From: Candidatus Brocadiaceae bacterium
Lineage (GTDB): Bacteria; Planctomycetota; Brocadiia; SM23-32
Direction: 5' to 3'
DNA: 41,124 bases
Assembly: GCA_003551565.1 (NCBI GenBank)
Contig: PUMZ01000381.1
Span: forward strand, 1-41,124
Position numbers and translations under genes: made by a program. The notes beneath the pieces are model-generated. The model saw only the letters and a program-made list of their open reading frames with translations, did no database searches and was not told the DNA's origin. This document shows, in pieces, positions 17,537 through 25,898 of the stretch (the stretch's first letter is position 1; every line of letters begins with the position of its first letter).

Positions 17537-20266
17537 ATGTGCAGCATGAGAGGAGTTGTCAGAAAACGAAGGTCCGTTCGAGTGCCGGTTGAATGTTTCA
17601 TGAAGGGGGTTGCCATGCTGATCGCCGTAGCCGCCGTTTTGTCCGGCCCCGCGGGGGCGCAGGTGCCGTGGGATGAGGTTCTGGAGGTGAAGACGGAGTC
17701 GCTGGAGAGTGCCGCACAGCGTGCGATCGGGCAGCAGCGTGTGGGCCACCTCCCTCCACATCCGGTCGAGGCAGCAACGTGGTCGGGAGCAGGCGGCGTT
17801 GAGATCGGGCAAAGCGATGAATGGGACGCCACCGGTGACGGCTGGAGCTACCGTGTAACGGTCCGCGACATTCCCGAAAACGAGCATCATATCAATATCA
17901 ACGATCGGATAGAGATCCGCTTCGATGAGCCCATGAACGTGCGGGAGAAGGGTACCGGTTTCGCGCTGTGGGCCAACGCGCCGGAGGGCCTTTCGGAGCA
18001 TCTGCGTGTCGGGGTTCACTTCAAGATAGAGGGCCGGGACGACGATCCGGTGATATTTTCCGATACGCCGATCGTGCACCGTTTCGGTGACAACCCCCAC
18101 CTGCTCTATTTTGACTGGGGCTACGTGTTCGATCATTCCCTGGGGGTTTTTGCGGTGCCGCCGGAGGAGTATTTTGAGAGCGTGGAGGGTATCGACCTGA
18201 CCCTCGTGCAGAAGCACCGCCCGCGCCGTGATGATGATATTGCGCCCGCATCCGGCCATTTTTATCTTGACGGACTCCAGCTTGTGGACTGGGGCGACGG
18301 TGCGTACGATAACAGCCGCTTCGACCCCGACAACCCGGAGGTGATCAACGCCGCGTACCCGATCGTGCTGCAGGCCCGCTTTCAGCAGGTTGCGGTGATC
18401 GCCGCGAAATTCGGGGGGGAGGAGGGGATCGAATCCGCGGTGCGTGCGCTCGACATGCTCGCGCGCAACCAGTCGTGGGACGGTTCATGGCCCGAGATGC
18501 GCACGCGGATGCAGGGCGAGTACACCCACGGCATGATACTGGCGGATATGGCCCGTGCGCTCCGGCACATGCGGGCGGAGGGCCGTGCGGAACTCGAGGA
18601 ACAGGTCAGCATCCGGCACTGGGAAGGGATGACGCGCGACGAGCTTTATGAGGAGATCATATACCGTGCGGCGAAGAGCCGATCGCCCGCTCCGCTCGAC
18701 ACCTACGACGACAGCTACCAGCGTGGAAGGGGTGCAATGCTGGGCGGATCGAACCGGCCGATGACGTTCATACTCGGCCAGCACCTGTCGGCGCAGGTGA
18801 TGACCGACGAAGCGCGGGAGGCGGAGCTTCTGGAGGAGTATGACATCAACATGGAAATGCTCCTGGAGTATCAGGGCGCCACCGCCGAGGGCTGGCCGAT
18901 CTTCGGAGAAGGCGGGGGGCTGAGTTACGACTCCGGCTATACCACCGATCACATTCAGATCTGGGCAAACGCCTCGCGCGAGACCGACGACGAGCGCTGG
19001 GGCGAGATCATGCGTGAGTTCGGAAAAGCACTGGAGTCGGTGATGCTGCCCGACGGGCGAAGGATCGACGGCACGATCAGCGCGCGCGGAGGCGGCGACG
19101 CCAGCCTGAAATCGGGCGATATCGTCTTCCAGGAGGCGCTCAGGCACGATGCACCCGAACTCGCCCAGTTCGGCTACAACGTCTCGAAATACTGCTGGGA
19201 GAACTGGCCGCGCGGAGGGACGGTCTGGCCCTATACGCGTTCGGCCCGCGGTTACGGGCTGGGGGCGTTTCTGACCTGGCAGCCGTACGACATGGATCCG
19301 GAGCCCGAGCCGGTCGATCAGAAGGTGCGGTTTCCGAGGCAATGGCCCGTCTGGACCGCGGAGTGGTACGACGCCGACGGCGAGCACGTGCAGGATTCCA
19401 TAATTATCGCCTCACCCGGCGGCGAACGGCTGATCAACACCTTTGAATGGGCCGATGACCGCTCCCCGCTGCTGAGCGCCGTGCCGATCGACGCGTCGGT
19501 CGAAGGTGATGTGGCGCTGGAGATCCATCCCGAGCTCTACGAAGGCAATGTCCTTGAGCTTGCGGACGGGATCGCACCGACGATCGCCTTCGGACCCGAA
19601 GACGGCGAGCTCGGCCGGCCGGAGGAGATGACCGAAGACCGCGCGACCATCACCGTATCCGAGCCCGTGCAGGTGGAGATCGCCGCGGCGGACGAGGGGC
19701 TCCGTATACGGTTCAGGGCCGTCCCGCGCGGCGAAGGCGCTTCGGAGCTTGCGGTGCGGATGCTGCGGGAGATCGAGGACTACGAGCACCTGTTTGCAGA
19801 TCCGGAAGCGGCGGATGTGGACCTGAGTGAGGCGGGGATCAACGTCGCCGATCCCGCCATTGGCACATCGGTGACCCCTATCGAATGCTGGCCCAATGAG
19901 AACTGGCCGATAGAGCACGCGCTGGACGGCAATCCGAATACCAACTGGGTGATCGGACAGTTCCTGCCCGGCAGCGGATTGCGGTTCGAGTTCGCCGAAG
20001 AAGCCCGGCTCGATGAGCTTGTGCTCGGGCAAGGGGATTACGGTGACAGCTGGCATCGGGCCCGGGAGATAACGCTCGGGTTTTCGGACGGCGCCGGGAA
20101 GCAGATAAGCCTCGAGAACGCGCCGGGCGAGAGGCAGAATTTCGATCTCGAGGGCGTGCGTACGGAATACCTCGAGCTCATGATCGATGAGATCTACGAA
20201 GGAGACGACCCGCCCGGCAACACGGGGGGATGGGCGATACTGGAAATCATCACGGGCGGCAACTGA
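17537..20266 (+). CDS. Exported large protein with helical toroid and F5/8 type C (discoidin) domain
   Basis: A 909-residue protein. GGAGG lies eight bases before the ATG at 17537, so I reject the longer frame beginning at 17387. A long basic n-region precedes the export signal (MLIAVAAVLSGPAGAQ). Residues about 70-270 are a beta-rich, sugar-binding-like domain (GDGWSYRVTVRDIP, FYLDGLQLVDWGDG). Residues about 290-600 are helical repeats with motifs such as NQSWDGSWPEM, YTHGMILADMARAL, GWPIFGEGGGLSYDSGY and CWENWPRGGTVWPYTRSARGYG, suggesting an alpha/alpha-toroid lyase or hydrolase. The C terminus (about 770-909) is a discoidin domain (IEHALDGNPNTNWVIG, LRFEFAEEARLDELVL), which usually binds sugars. 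Catalytic class is not recognised. It precedes the beta-helix gene by 184 bases and may be co-transcribed with it. Confidence 0.65.
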   Translation: MCSMRGVVRKRRSVRVPVECFMKGVAMLIAVAAVLSGPAGAQVPWDEVLEVKTESLESAAQRAIGQQRVGHLPPHPVEAATWSGAGGVEIGQSDEWDATGDGWSYRVTVRDIPENEHHININDRIEIRFDEPMNVREKGTGFALWANAPEGLSEHLRVGVHFKIEGRDDDPVIFSDTPIVHRFGDNPHLLYFDWGYVFDHSLGVFAVPPEEYFESVEGIDLTLVQKHRPRRDDDIAPASGHFYLDGLQLVDWGDGAYDNSRFDPDNPEVINAAYPIVLQARFQQVAVIAAKFGGEEGIESAVRALDMLARNQSWDGSWPEMRTRMQGEYTHGMILADMARALRHMRAEGRAELEEQVSIRHWEGMTRDELYEEIIYRAAKSRSPAPLDTYDDSYQRGRGAMLGGSNRPMTFILGQHLSAQVMTDEAREAELLEEYDINMEMLLEYQGATAEGWPIFGEGGGLSYDSGYTTDHIQIWANASRETDDERWGEIMREFGKALESVMLPDGRRIDGTISARGGGDASLKSGDIVFQEALRHDAPELAQFGYNVSKYCWENWPRGGTVWPYTRSARGYGLGAFLTWQPYDMDPEPEPVDQKVRFPRQWPVWTAEWYDADGEHVQDSIIIASPGGERLINTFEWADDRSPLLSAVPIDASVEGDVALEIHPELYEGNVLELADGIAPTIAFGPEDGELGRPEEMTEDRATITVSEPVQVEIAAADEGLRIRFRAVPRGEGASELAVRMLREIEDYEHLFADPEAADVDLSEAGINVADPAIGTSVTPIECWPNENWPIEHALDGNPNTNWVIGQFLPGSGLRFEFAEEARLDELVLGQGDYGDSWHRAREITLGFSDGAGKQISLENAPGERQNFDLEGVRTEYLELMIDEIYEGDDPPGNTGGWAILEIITGGN

Positions 20267-20310
20267 TGGGGACATCCTCGCGGATCCCCCGTATGTCTCC
20301 AGACTCGCTC

Positions 20311-20402
20311 CGGGAGCTCTGGCCGAAAAGGTTGCAACTGGTTCGTAGTGAGCCCCTTCAGGGGCTCCGGACCCCGAAAAACACGACGGTGACTGAGGAC
20401 GT
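20311..20402 (+). repeat. Dispersed hairpin repeat, copy 2
   Basis: This matches 8285-8374, including the shared GGCCGAAAAGGTTGC block (20321-20335) and the identical perfect stem-loop at 20350-20367 (GAGCCCC TTCA GGGGCTC) followed by CCGGA. The tail CGACGGTGACTGAGGACG resembles 141-165. It lies 45 bases after the stop at 20266 and about 50 bases before the start at 20451, so it may work as an intercistronic processing or regulatory structure. No promoter is seen in the 45 bases before it. Confidence 0.7.
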
Positions 20403-20450
20403 ACGAAAGGGGTTTCGATAGTCCGGATTACCTGAGACAGGAGGGAAATT

Positions 20451-23258
20451 ATGCTGAAACTTACCGGTATGGTTGTATGTGCAATGATGCTGTCCGCTGT
20501 TTTCTCCCCATCCGCACCGGCGGCGACATACTATGTCGATTTCGCCGACGGCGACAACACGGCCGACGGGCGCTCACCCGAGACCGCCTGGCAGCACAGC
20601 CCCGGCGACCGCAACGCCACGGACAACCCGGCGGAGGTTGGTTTGGAACCGGGGGACACGGTGTTGTTCAAGGGCGGGGTGGTCTACCACGGCTCGATCA
20701 GTATCGACGTTTCTGGCGGGCCCGACAACCCGATCACATTTGACGGCAATACCGGCGGGACGTTCGGCGAAGGCCGGGCCATTTTAGACGGCGGCAGGGT
20801 GATCGAGGACTGGAAACGCTGCGAGTCGCCGGACGATGCCGGTGGCAACCCCCTCTGGGAAGATATCTTCTACGCGGATGTGGATGTGGATATTTCCAGC
20901 AACTTCGATCACGGCCAATTCGTAGCACACCGGGACGCCCCCAGGGACCGCCAGGCGCCGTGGCAGCGTTTGCCCCTGATCGACGGCGAGGAGAGACTTC
21001 TGCCGATCTCGCAGGATCCCAAGCCTTCGGATCCGTTTTATCCGGACCTGCCGGGCGACTTTCTTGAATCGCAGCACGAGCTGGAGGTCTCGGACGAGTC
21101 AAGTATCCTCACCGACGAGGAGAACCTCGACGCCGAGGATGAGGATTACTACGACGGGAAGTTTATCGGCGTCCATGGTGGCAATAATCACGTTTATTTC
21201 GCGCTCGTCGAGGGATTCGATCCGGACGAGCATCGGCTTTACCTCCCCCATTTTCAGCCGAGCACCTACAGACAGACAAGATACGCGTTCTACAACAACG
21301 TCCGCCTCATCGATACTCCCGGGGAATGGTCGATCAAGCCCCTCGGAGACGGGCGTTCGCGCATCCACCTGCTGCCGGAAAGGCTCGAAGACGGAGAGCC
21401 GGCCAATGTCGGATTCCCGGTCTATGGAACCGGTATATCGGTCAATAACGGCGCATCGCACCTCCGTATCGGCGGATTCCTGATCCAGCGCTTTTCCGGC
21501 GGCGCAGGCGGAGTGGTGGTGAGACGCAACAGACCGCGTGCCCGGGACATCATCATCGCCGACTGCGAGGTCCGATTTTTAAGCGGGAACGCAGGGATTG
21601 GCTTGCATCATTCCGACGATGTTCACGTGGAAAACTCCTACATCCACCATTGTCCCGGCTGGACGGTGGGAATCTACGTCAATCGCGTCAATGATTATTC
21701 GGTCCGCGGCAACAGGCTCGAGAAGAACTCGGGCAGCGGGATCAGGCATTACGAGGCCAAGCGTGGCCTGGTCGCGGACAATGTTATTCTCGATCATACG
21801 GGCATGCATGCCACCGCCATCAATCTGTATGCGGGCTGCGAGGACGTGGTTCTGGCACGCAACGTCGTGCGTCGTTCCAGCTCCGCCCTGACGACCGGCG
21901 ATGTCCGGCGTATCCACATCATCAACAACATCTTCACCAGCGGTGTCGGCATCTGGCCGCACAGGTACAACGAGGACATCTACTTTCTCAACAACTACAT
22001 CGTGCCGTCAATCAACATCAGTCACCGCAACGCCCGGCGACTGGTGTTCAAGAACAACATTCTCGGCCGGTTTGACGGTTACCCGCCGCACGAATCTTTC
22101 ACATTTTCCCATAACCTCTACCTCGAGTCCAGGCGCGGCCTGGCCGAGGGCGAGTTCATCGTCGGGGATGAGGACGAGGTCGTCCGCGATGCGGAAGCCG
22201 ACGACTTCCGCCCCGTCGTTGCAGGACCGACACTGGATATGGGCACCGATGTCTCGGACCTCTACCCACGCGAGCAGTTTCCCGACTTTGACTTCGGCGT
22301 GGACATTGCCGGCAATCCCCGCACGTATGGGGAAACTATCGACATCGGTCCTTATGAGCGCGCCTACGAACGGGGCGAACTCGACGACCGCGCCCCGATC
22401 GCCACCGGCGCCGACGCCGAGCCGGAAGACCCCATTGCGGACTACGAGCCCGTCCCCGACGGCGAGCACATCATCGTGCGCGGCATCGATTTCACCGACG
22501 AAGGCGGCGGCTCCGTCCACGTGGTGGATCCGGAGGATCAGGCCCGCTACAACCACGTCCGCTTCTGGAACGAGGAGGGGCACTGGCTCGCCTACCGCAT
22601 GGAGGTCCCGCAGGACGGCGAATACCAGCTTCGCCTGCGCTACGCCGCGGACTTCGAGGCGCCCCGGCGCATCGAGGTCAACGATGAGGTGATCGTCGAC
22701 GAGATCACGCTTGCCGATACGGGCGGTTGGGGTACATTTTCCACAGTTGATATCGATACCCCGCTGCCGCTGGAAGCCGGCGGGAACACGATCCGCCTCA
22801 TCAGCCTCGGTGGACACGGCTGCAACCTCGATATGGTGGAGCTGCTGCGTGACGGAGAGGAGTTGGCCGCCGTCAGCGCCGGCGACTTCGACGAGGAGGG
22901 CGGCGGCGAGGTCCAGGTCGTTCCCGCTCCGCACCACGGCCTCTTCTCCCACTGGAACGACCGGGGCCACTGGCTCGAGTGGACGGTCGATGATGCCGAA
23001 GAGGGCCTCTACAAAGTTGTGCTGCGCTACGCTACGCTCGCGACTTCGCCGCGCGATTTGCAGGTCAACGGAGAAGTGGCCGAAGGCCTCGAACGTTTCA
23101 CGCTCGACCGCACGGGTGGATGGCGCGAAACCGCCGAAGCCGCACTTCCGGCGCCCATCGCATTGCAGGACGGACGGAACACCCTGCGCATGACGAGCCT
23201 GAGCGGGGCCGGCCTGAATATCGACGAAATCCGGCTCCTGCCTGTGCAACAACGCTGA
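20451..23258 (+). CDS. Exported right-handed beta-helix protein with two C-terminal CBM-like repeats
   Basis: A 935-residue protein starting with a signal peptide (MLKLTGMVVCAMMLSAVFSPSAPA). AGGAGG lies shortly before the ATG. The mature start ATYYVDFADGDNTADGRSPETAW and LEPGDTVLFKGGVVYHGSI are typical of secreted pectate-lyase-like beta-helix proteins. Residues about 330-560 show the coil repeats (LRIGGFLIQRF, VHVENSYIHHCPGWTVGIYVN, YSVRGNRLEKNSGSGIRHYEA, IHIINNIFTSGVGIW). Two homologous domains of about 130 residues close the protein (from about 665 and 800), each with the pattern DF.(D/E)EGGG.V.VV, GHWL, LRYA, TGGW and N.D...LL, like CBM6/CBM35 modules. Polysaccharide lyase or epimerase activity is likely, but the substrate is unknown. 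Confidence 0.75.
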   Translation: MLKLTGMVVCAMMLSAVFSPSAPAATYYVDFADGDNTADGRSPETAWQHSPGDRNATDNPAEVGLEPGDTVLFKGGVVYHGSISIDVSGGPDNPITFDGNTGGTFGEGRAILDGGRVIEDWKRCESPDDAGGNPLWEDIFYADVDVDISSNFDHGQFVAHRDAPRDRQAPWQRLPLIDGEERLLPISQDPKPSDPFYPDLPGDFLESQHELEVSDESSILTDEENLDAEDEDYYDGKFIGVHGGNNHVYFALVEGFDPDEHRLYLPHFQPSTYRQTRYAFYNNVRLIDTPGEWSIKPLGDGRSRIHLLPERLEDGEPANVGFPVYGTGISVNNGASHLRIGGFLIQRFSGGAGGVVVRRNRPRARDIIIADCEVRFLSGNAGIGLHHSDDVHVENSYIHHCPGWTVGIYVNRVNDYSVRGNRLEKNSGSGIRHYEAKRGLVADNVILDHTGMHATAINLYAGCEDVVLARNVVRRSSSALTTGDVRRIHIINNIFTSGVGIWPHRYNEDIYFLNNYIVPSINISHRNARRLVFKNNILGRFDGYPPHESFTFSHNLYLESRRGLAEGEFIVGDEDEVVRDAEADDFRPVVAGPTLDMGTDVSDLYPREQFPDFDFGVDIAGNPRTYGETIDIGPYERAYERGELDDRAPIATGADAEPEDPIADYEPVPDGEHIIVRGIDFTDEGGGSVHVVDPEDQARYNHVRFWNEEGHWLAYRMEVPQDGEYQLRLRYAADFEAPRRIEVNDEVIVDEITLADTGGWGTFSTVDIDTPLPLEAGGNTIRLISLGGHGCNLDMVELLRDGEELAAVSAGDFDEEGGGEVQVVPAPHHGLFSHWNDRGHWLEWTVDDAEEGLYKVVLRYATLATSPRDLQVNGEVAEGLERFTLDRTGGWRETAEAALPAPIALQDGRNTLRMTSLSGAGLNIDEIRLLPVQQR

Positions 23259-23279
23259 CACGTCCCGCGCTCCTTGCCG

Positions 23280-23313
23280 CCGCGGCAACAGTTTGAGCGT
23301 CCTGTTGCCGCGG
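23280..23313. terminator. Strong stem-loop after the beta-helix gene
   Basis: CCGCGGCAACAG (23280-23291) and CTGTTGCCGCGG (23302-23313) form a perfect 12-base-pair stem with a 10-base loop, 21 bases after the stop at 23258. No T-run follows, so it is not a classic intrinsic terminator; it may instead stabilise the 3' end or be a factor-dependent terminator. Confidence 0.5.
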
Positions 23314-23460
23314 TGGAGCCGCTGCGTCCGTATCAGACGATCTGCCGGCCCGCAGGTTCGCTTTTTTAACGCCGATATGCATATGACGCCTTCATGCCGG
23401 CGTCATGTGCCGGTGCGAACCATTCAAAACACTTTCCATTTTTTTTCAGGATCTTGCAAG

Positions 23461-25692
23461 ATGACAACCAGGACGAAAACTCCATGGATCGGCCGCCCCG
23501 ATGCGGTTATGCTGGACTGGCGAAGCGATGTTTTGCCGGCTCCCCTGTTCCGGAACGAATTCCGGCTCAACGGTGAGGTGAAAGATGCAGAAGTGAAAAT
23601 TTGCGGGCTGGGTTTTTATGAACTCAGCATGAACGGGGAAAAGGTTGGCAGCCACGTTCTGGATCCGATCGTCACCAGCTATGATCGGCGCGTCCGGTAT
23701 GTTGCTTACGACGTTACCGAACATCTCCGGAGCGGATCGAATGCGGTTGGGGTCATGCTCGGCAACGGATTGTACAACAGCTTCACTGCTGAGGTCTGGC
23801 ACTTTGACAAAGCGAGCTGGCGCGACTATCCAAAGCTCTGGCTGGAGCTGACCGTGCAGCTTTCGACCAACGAAAGGGTGCATATCTGCTCCTCCCCGGA
23901 TTGGAAAGTCGGGGACGGACCTTTGCGTTTCGACGGGCTGCGGAACGGAGAAATCTATGATGCCCGGCTGGAGCGACCCGGTTGGGACCGTCCCGGATAT
24001 GACGACAGCGACTGGGCAAATGCAGCCATCGTACCCGGCCCGGGCGGGATGATGGAGGAGCAAACATCCCCGCCCTGCAAGGTCACCGCCACGCTTACGC
24101 CGGAATCCGTTAACGAAATCCGCCCGGGCGTTGCTGTCTATGACATGGGCCAGAGCTTTGCCGGGTGGGCGCAACTGCGGATGGAAGGCGCAAAAGCCGG
24201 AAACGAGGTCGTCCTTCGCTACGGCGAGAACCTGAAGGATAACGGAGAAGTCGACCAGAGCAATATCGCGCGATTCATTCTGAGCGGCGAATGCCAGACC
24301 GATCGCTACATCATGAAAGGGGATGCTCAGGAAACCTGGGAGCCGCGATTTACATATCACGGCTTCCGCTATGTCCAGCTCGAAGGACTGCCCGGCGCCC
24401 CGGAAATCGATCATCTCCGCGGCAGAGTGGTGCATACCGCGTTCGACACGATCGGCGGTTTTGAATGTTCCAATAACAACGTCAATAAACTCCAGCAGGC
24501 CACCCAATGGGCCTACATCAGCAATTTCGTGGGGATACCGATAGACTGTCCGCATCGTGAAAAAAACGGCTGGACGGGTGACGCACAACTTGCCACTGAA
24601 ACAGGGCTCATTAATTATGATACCGCAGACTCCTACCGGCAGTGGCTGGACTCCATCTCCGACACACAACGCCCGAACGGGCAGCTATCCGGTATCGCCC
24701 CCTCGTGCGGCTGGGGTTATAATTGGGGCAGCGGCCCCGCATGGGACGCAGCATTCATACTCATCCCCTGGTATATCCATCTTTATACCGGCGATTGTAC
24801 GGCTATTGAACAACACTATGAAGGCATGCGGCGCTACCTCGATTTTTGCAGCAGCATGGCGCCAGAGCATATTCTGTCGTTCGGATTGGGTGATTGGTGC
24901 CCGGTCAATGCTGACCAGGCGGTCCCTGTGGCCCTGACTTCAACAGCGTATTATTATGTTTTCGCTGAAAAGATGGCGGCGTTTGCACGCCTCACAGGAC
25001 GGGATGCGGATGTTGCAGAATATGAAGAACTGGCGGCACATATCCGAACGGCGTTCAACGCCAGATTCTACAAAGGCAACGGCCTCTATGACCGGGGGCA
25101 GATGACGGCCCGGGGTTGCGCCATTTACCAGGGGCTGGTCGAGGAATCCGAAAAAGCAACCGTCGTCAAAAGCCTGGCTGATGACGTTGAAAACAACGAT
25201 TACAGGGTGGATTTCGGCATTCTGGGCGCCAAGTACGTGCCCCGTGCACTGGCGGACAACGGATATGCGGACCATGCATACCGCCTCATAACCCAACCCG
25301 AATACCCCGGCTGGGTCAACTGGCTGCGCAGGGGGGCAACAACGCTTTGGGAAAAATGGGATGGCACCACCAGCAGAAATCACATTATGTTCGGCGATAT
25401 CAGCTCGTGGTTCTACTCGTATCTGGGCGGGATTCAACCCGATCCCGCGGAAGCCGGCTTCCGCCATATCCTGTTGCAGCCGTGCACCGTCACGGGACTC
25501 GATTGGATCCGCTCCTGGCACAGGTCACCCCGGGGTATGATTGAGAGCCGGTGGACGCGTGAGAAGGACAGCATTGACTTCGAAATAACTATCCCGCCGG
25601 CCTCAACAGGGACCCTGGTTTTGCCCGGCCGGCAACCGCAGGAGATCGGATCCGGTCGACATCAAATCACGGTCGAGGCTGTTTCTGAATAG
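23461..25692 (+). CDS. GH78 alpha-L-rhamnosidase
   Basis: GH78 enzymes remove terminal alpha-L-rhamnose with inversion. The 743-residue product begins with a rhamnosidase N-terminal beta domain (GLGFYELSMNGEKVG, VGVMLGNGLYNS), then a beta-sandwich, the alpha/alpha barrel and a C-terminal beta domain. DCPHREKNGWTGD carries D362, E367 and D374 at the same spacing as the catalytic-site acids of characterised GH78 enzymes, and E631 in GATTLWEKWDG matches the presumed base. I start at the ATG at 23461 because the sequence before it lacks a domain; the ribosome site is weak (AGGA, ten bases upstream). No signal peptide is visible, so it probably acts in the cytoplasm on imported rhamnosides. Family assignment is very sure. 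Confidence 0.92.
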   Translation: MTTRTKTPWIGRPDAVMLDWRSDVLPAPLFRNEFRLNGEVKDAEVKICGLGFYELSMNGEKVGSHVLDPIVTSYDRRVRYVAYDVTEHLRSGSNAVGVMLGNGLYNSFTAEVWHFDKASWRDYPKLWLELTVQLSTNERVHICSSPDWKVGDGPLRFDGLRNGEIYDARLERPGWDRPGYDDSDWANAAIVPGPGGMMEEQTSPPCKVTATLTPESVNEIRPGVAVYDMGQSFAGWAQLRMEGAKAGNEVVLRYGENLKDNGEVDQSNIARFILSGECQTDRYIMKGDAQETWEPRFTYHGFRYVQLEGLPGAPEIDHLRGRVVHTAFDTIGGFECSNNNVNKLQQATQWAYISNFVGIPIDCPHREKNGWTGDAQLATETGLINYDTADSYRQWLDSISDTQRPNGQLSGIAPSCGWGYNWGSGPAWDAAFILIPWYIHLYTGDCTAIEQHYEGMRRYLDFCSSMAPEHILSFGLGDWCPVNADQAVPVALTSTAYYYVFAEKMAAFARLTGRDADVAEYEELAAHIRTAFNARFYKGNGLYDRGQMTARGCAIYQGLVEESEKATVVKSLADDVENNDYRVDFGILGAKYVPRALADNGYADHAYRLITQPEYPGWVNWLRRGATTLWEKWDGTTSRNHIMFGDISSWFYSYLGGIQPDPAEAGFRHILLQPCTVTGLDWIRSWHRSPRGMIESRWTREKDSIDFEITIPPASTGTLVLPGRQPQEIGSGRHQITVEAVSE

Positions 25693-25819
25693 GAATGGGC
25701 GATGAAAAGTGAGCCTGATGGCTTCCTTTCGTTCCACGTTCCCAAAGCAGATGCTTCTTTCGCACCCAAAATACTCTCCTCGGGGACGCATGCCGGAGCA
25801 AGGGCCGGTCCGATGGGTT

Positions 25820-25847
25820 TTGACGAGATGGGGATTTGTCATATAAT
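25820..25847 (+). promoter_or_regulatory. Sigma70-like promoter for the 25899 family gene
   Basis: TTGACG (25820-25825), a 16-base spacer and a perfect TATAAT (25842-25847) predict transcription from about 25854, roughly 45 bases before the ATG at 25899. Like the 14504 copy, this paralogue has its own strong -10. Confidence 0.65.
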
Positions 25848-25898
25848 GCAATGAGCGGTGGGGAAGGGACAGGCAAATTTACCGTGGAGGAAAATTAC

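Noticed and set aside
22008-23288. Long minus-strand frame opposite the beta-helix protein
   Set aside because: No ribosome site or recognisable domain; the sense strand has clear repeated carbohydrate-binding domains.
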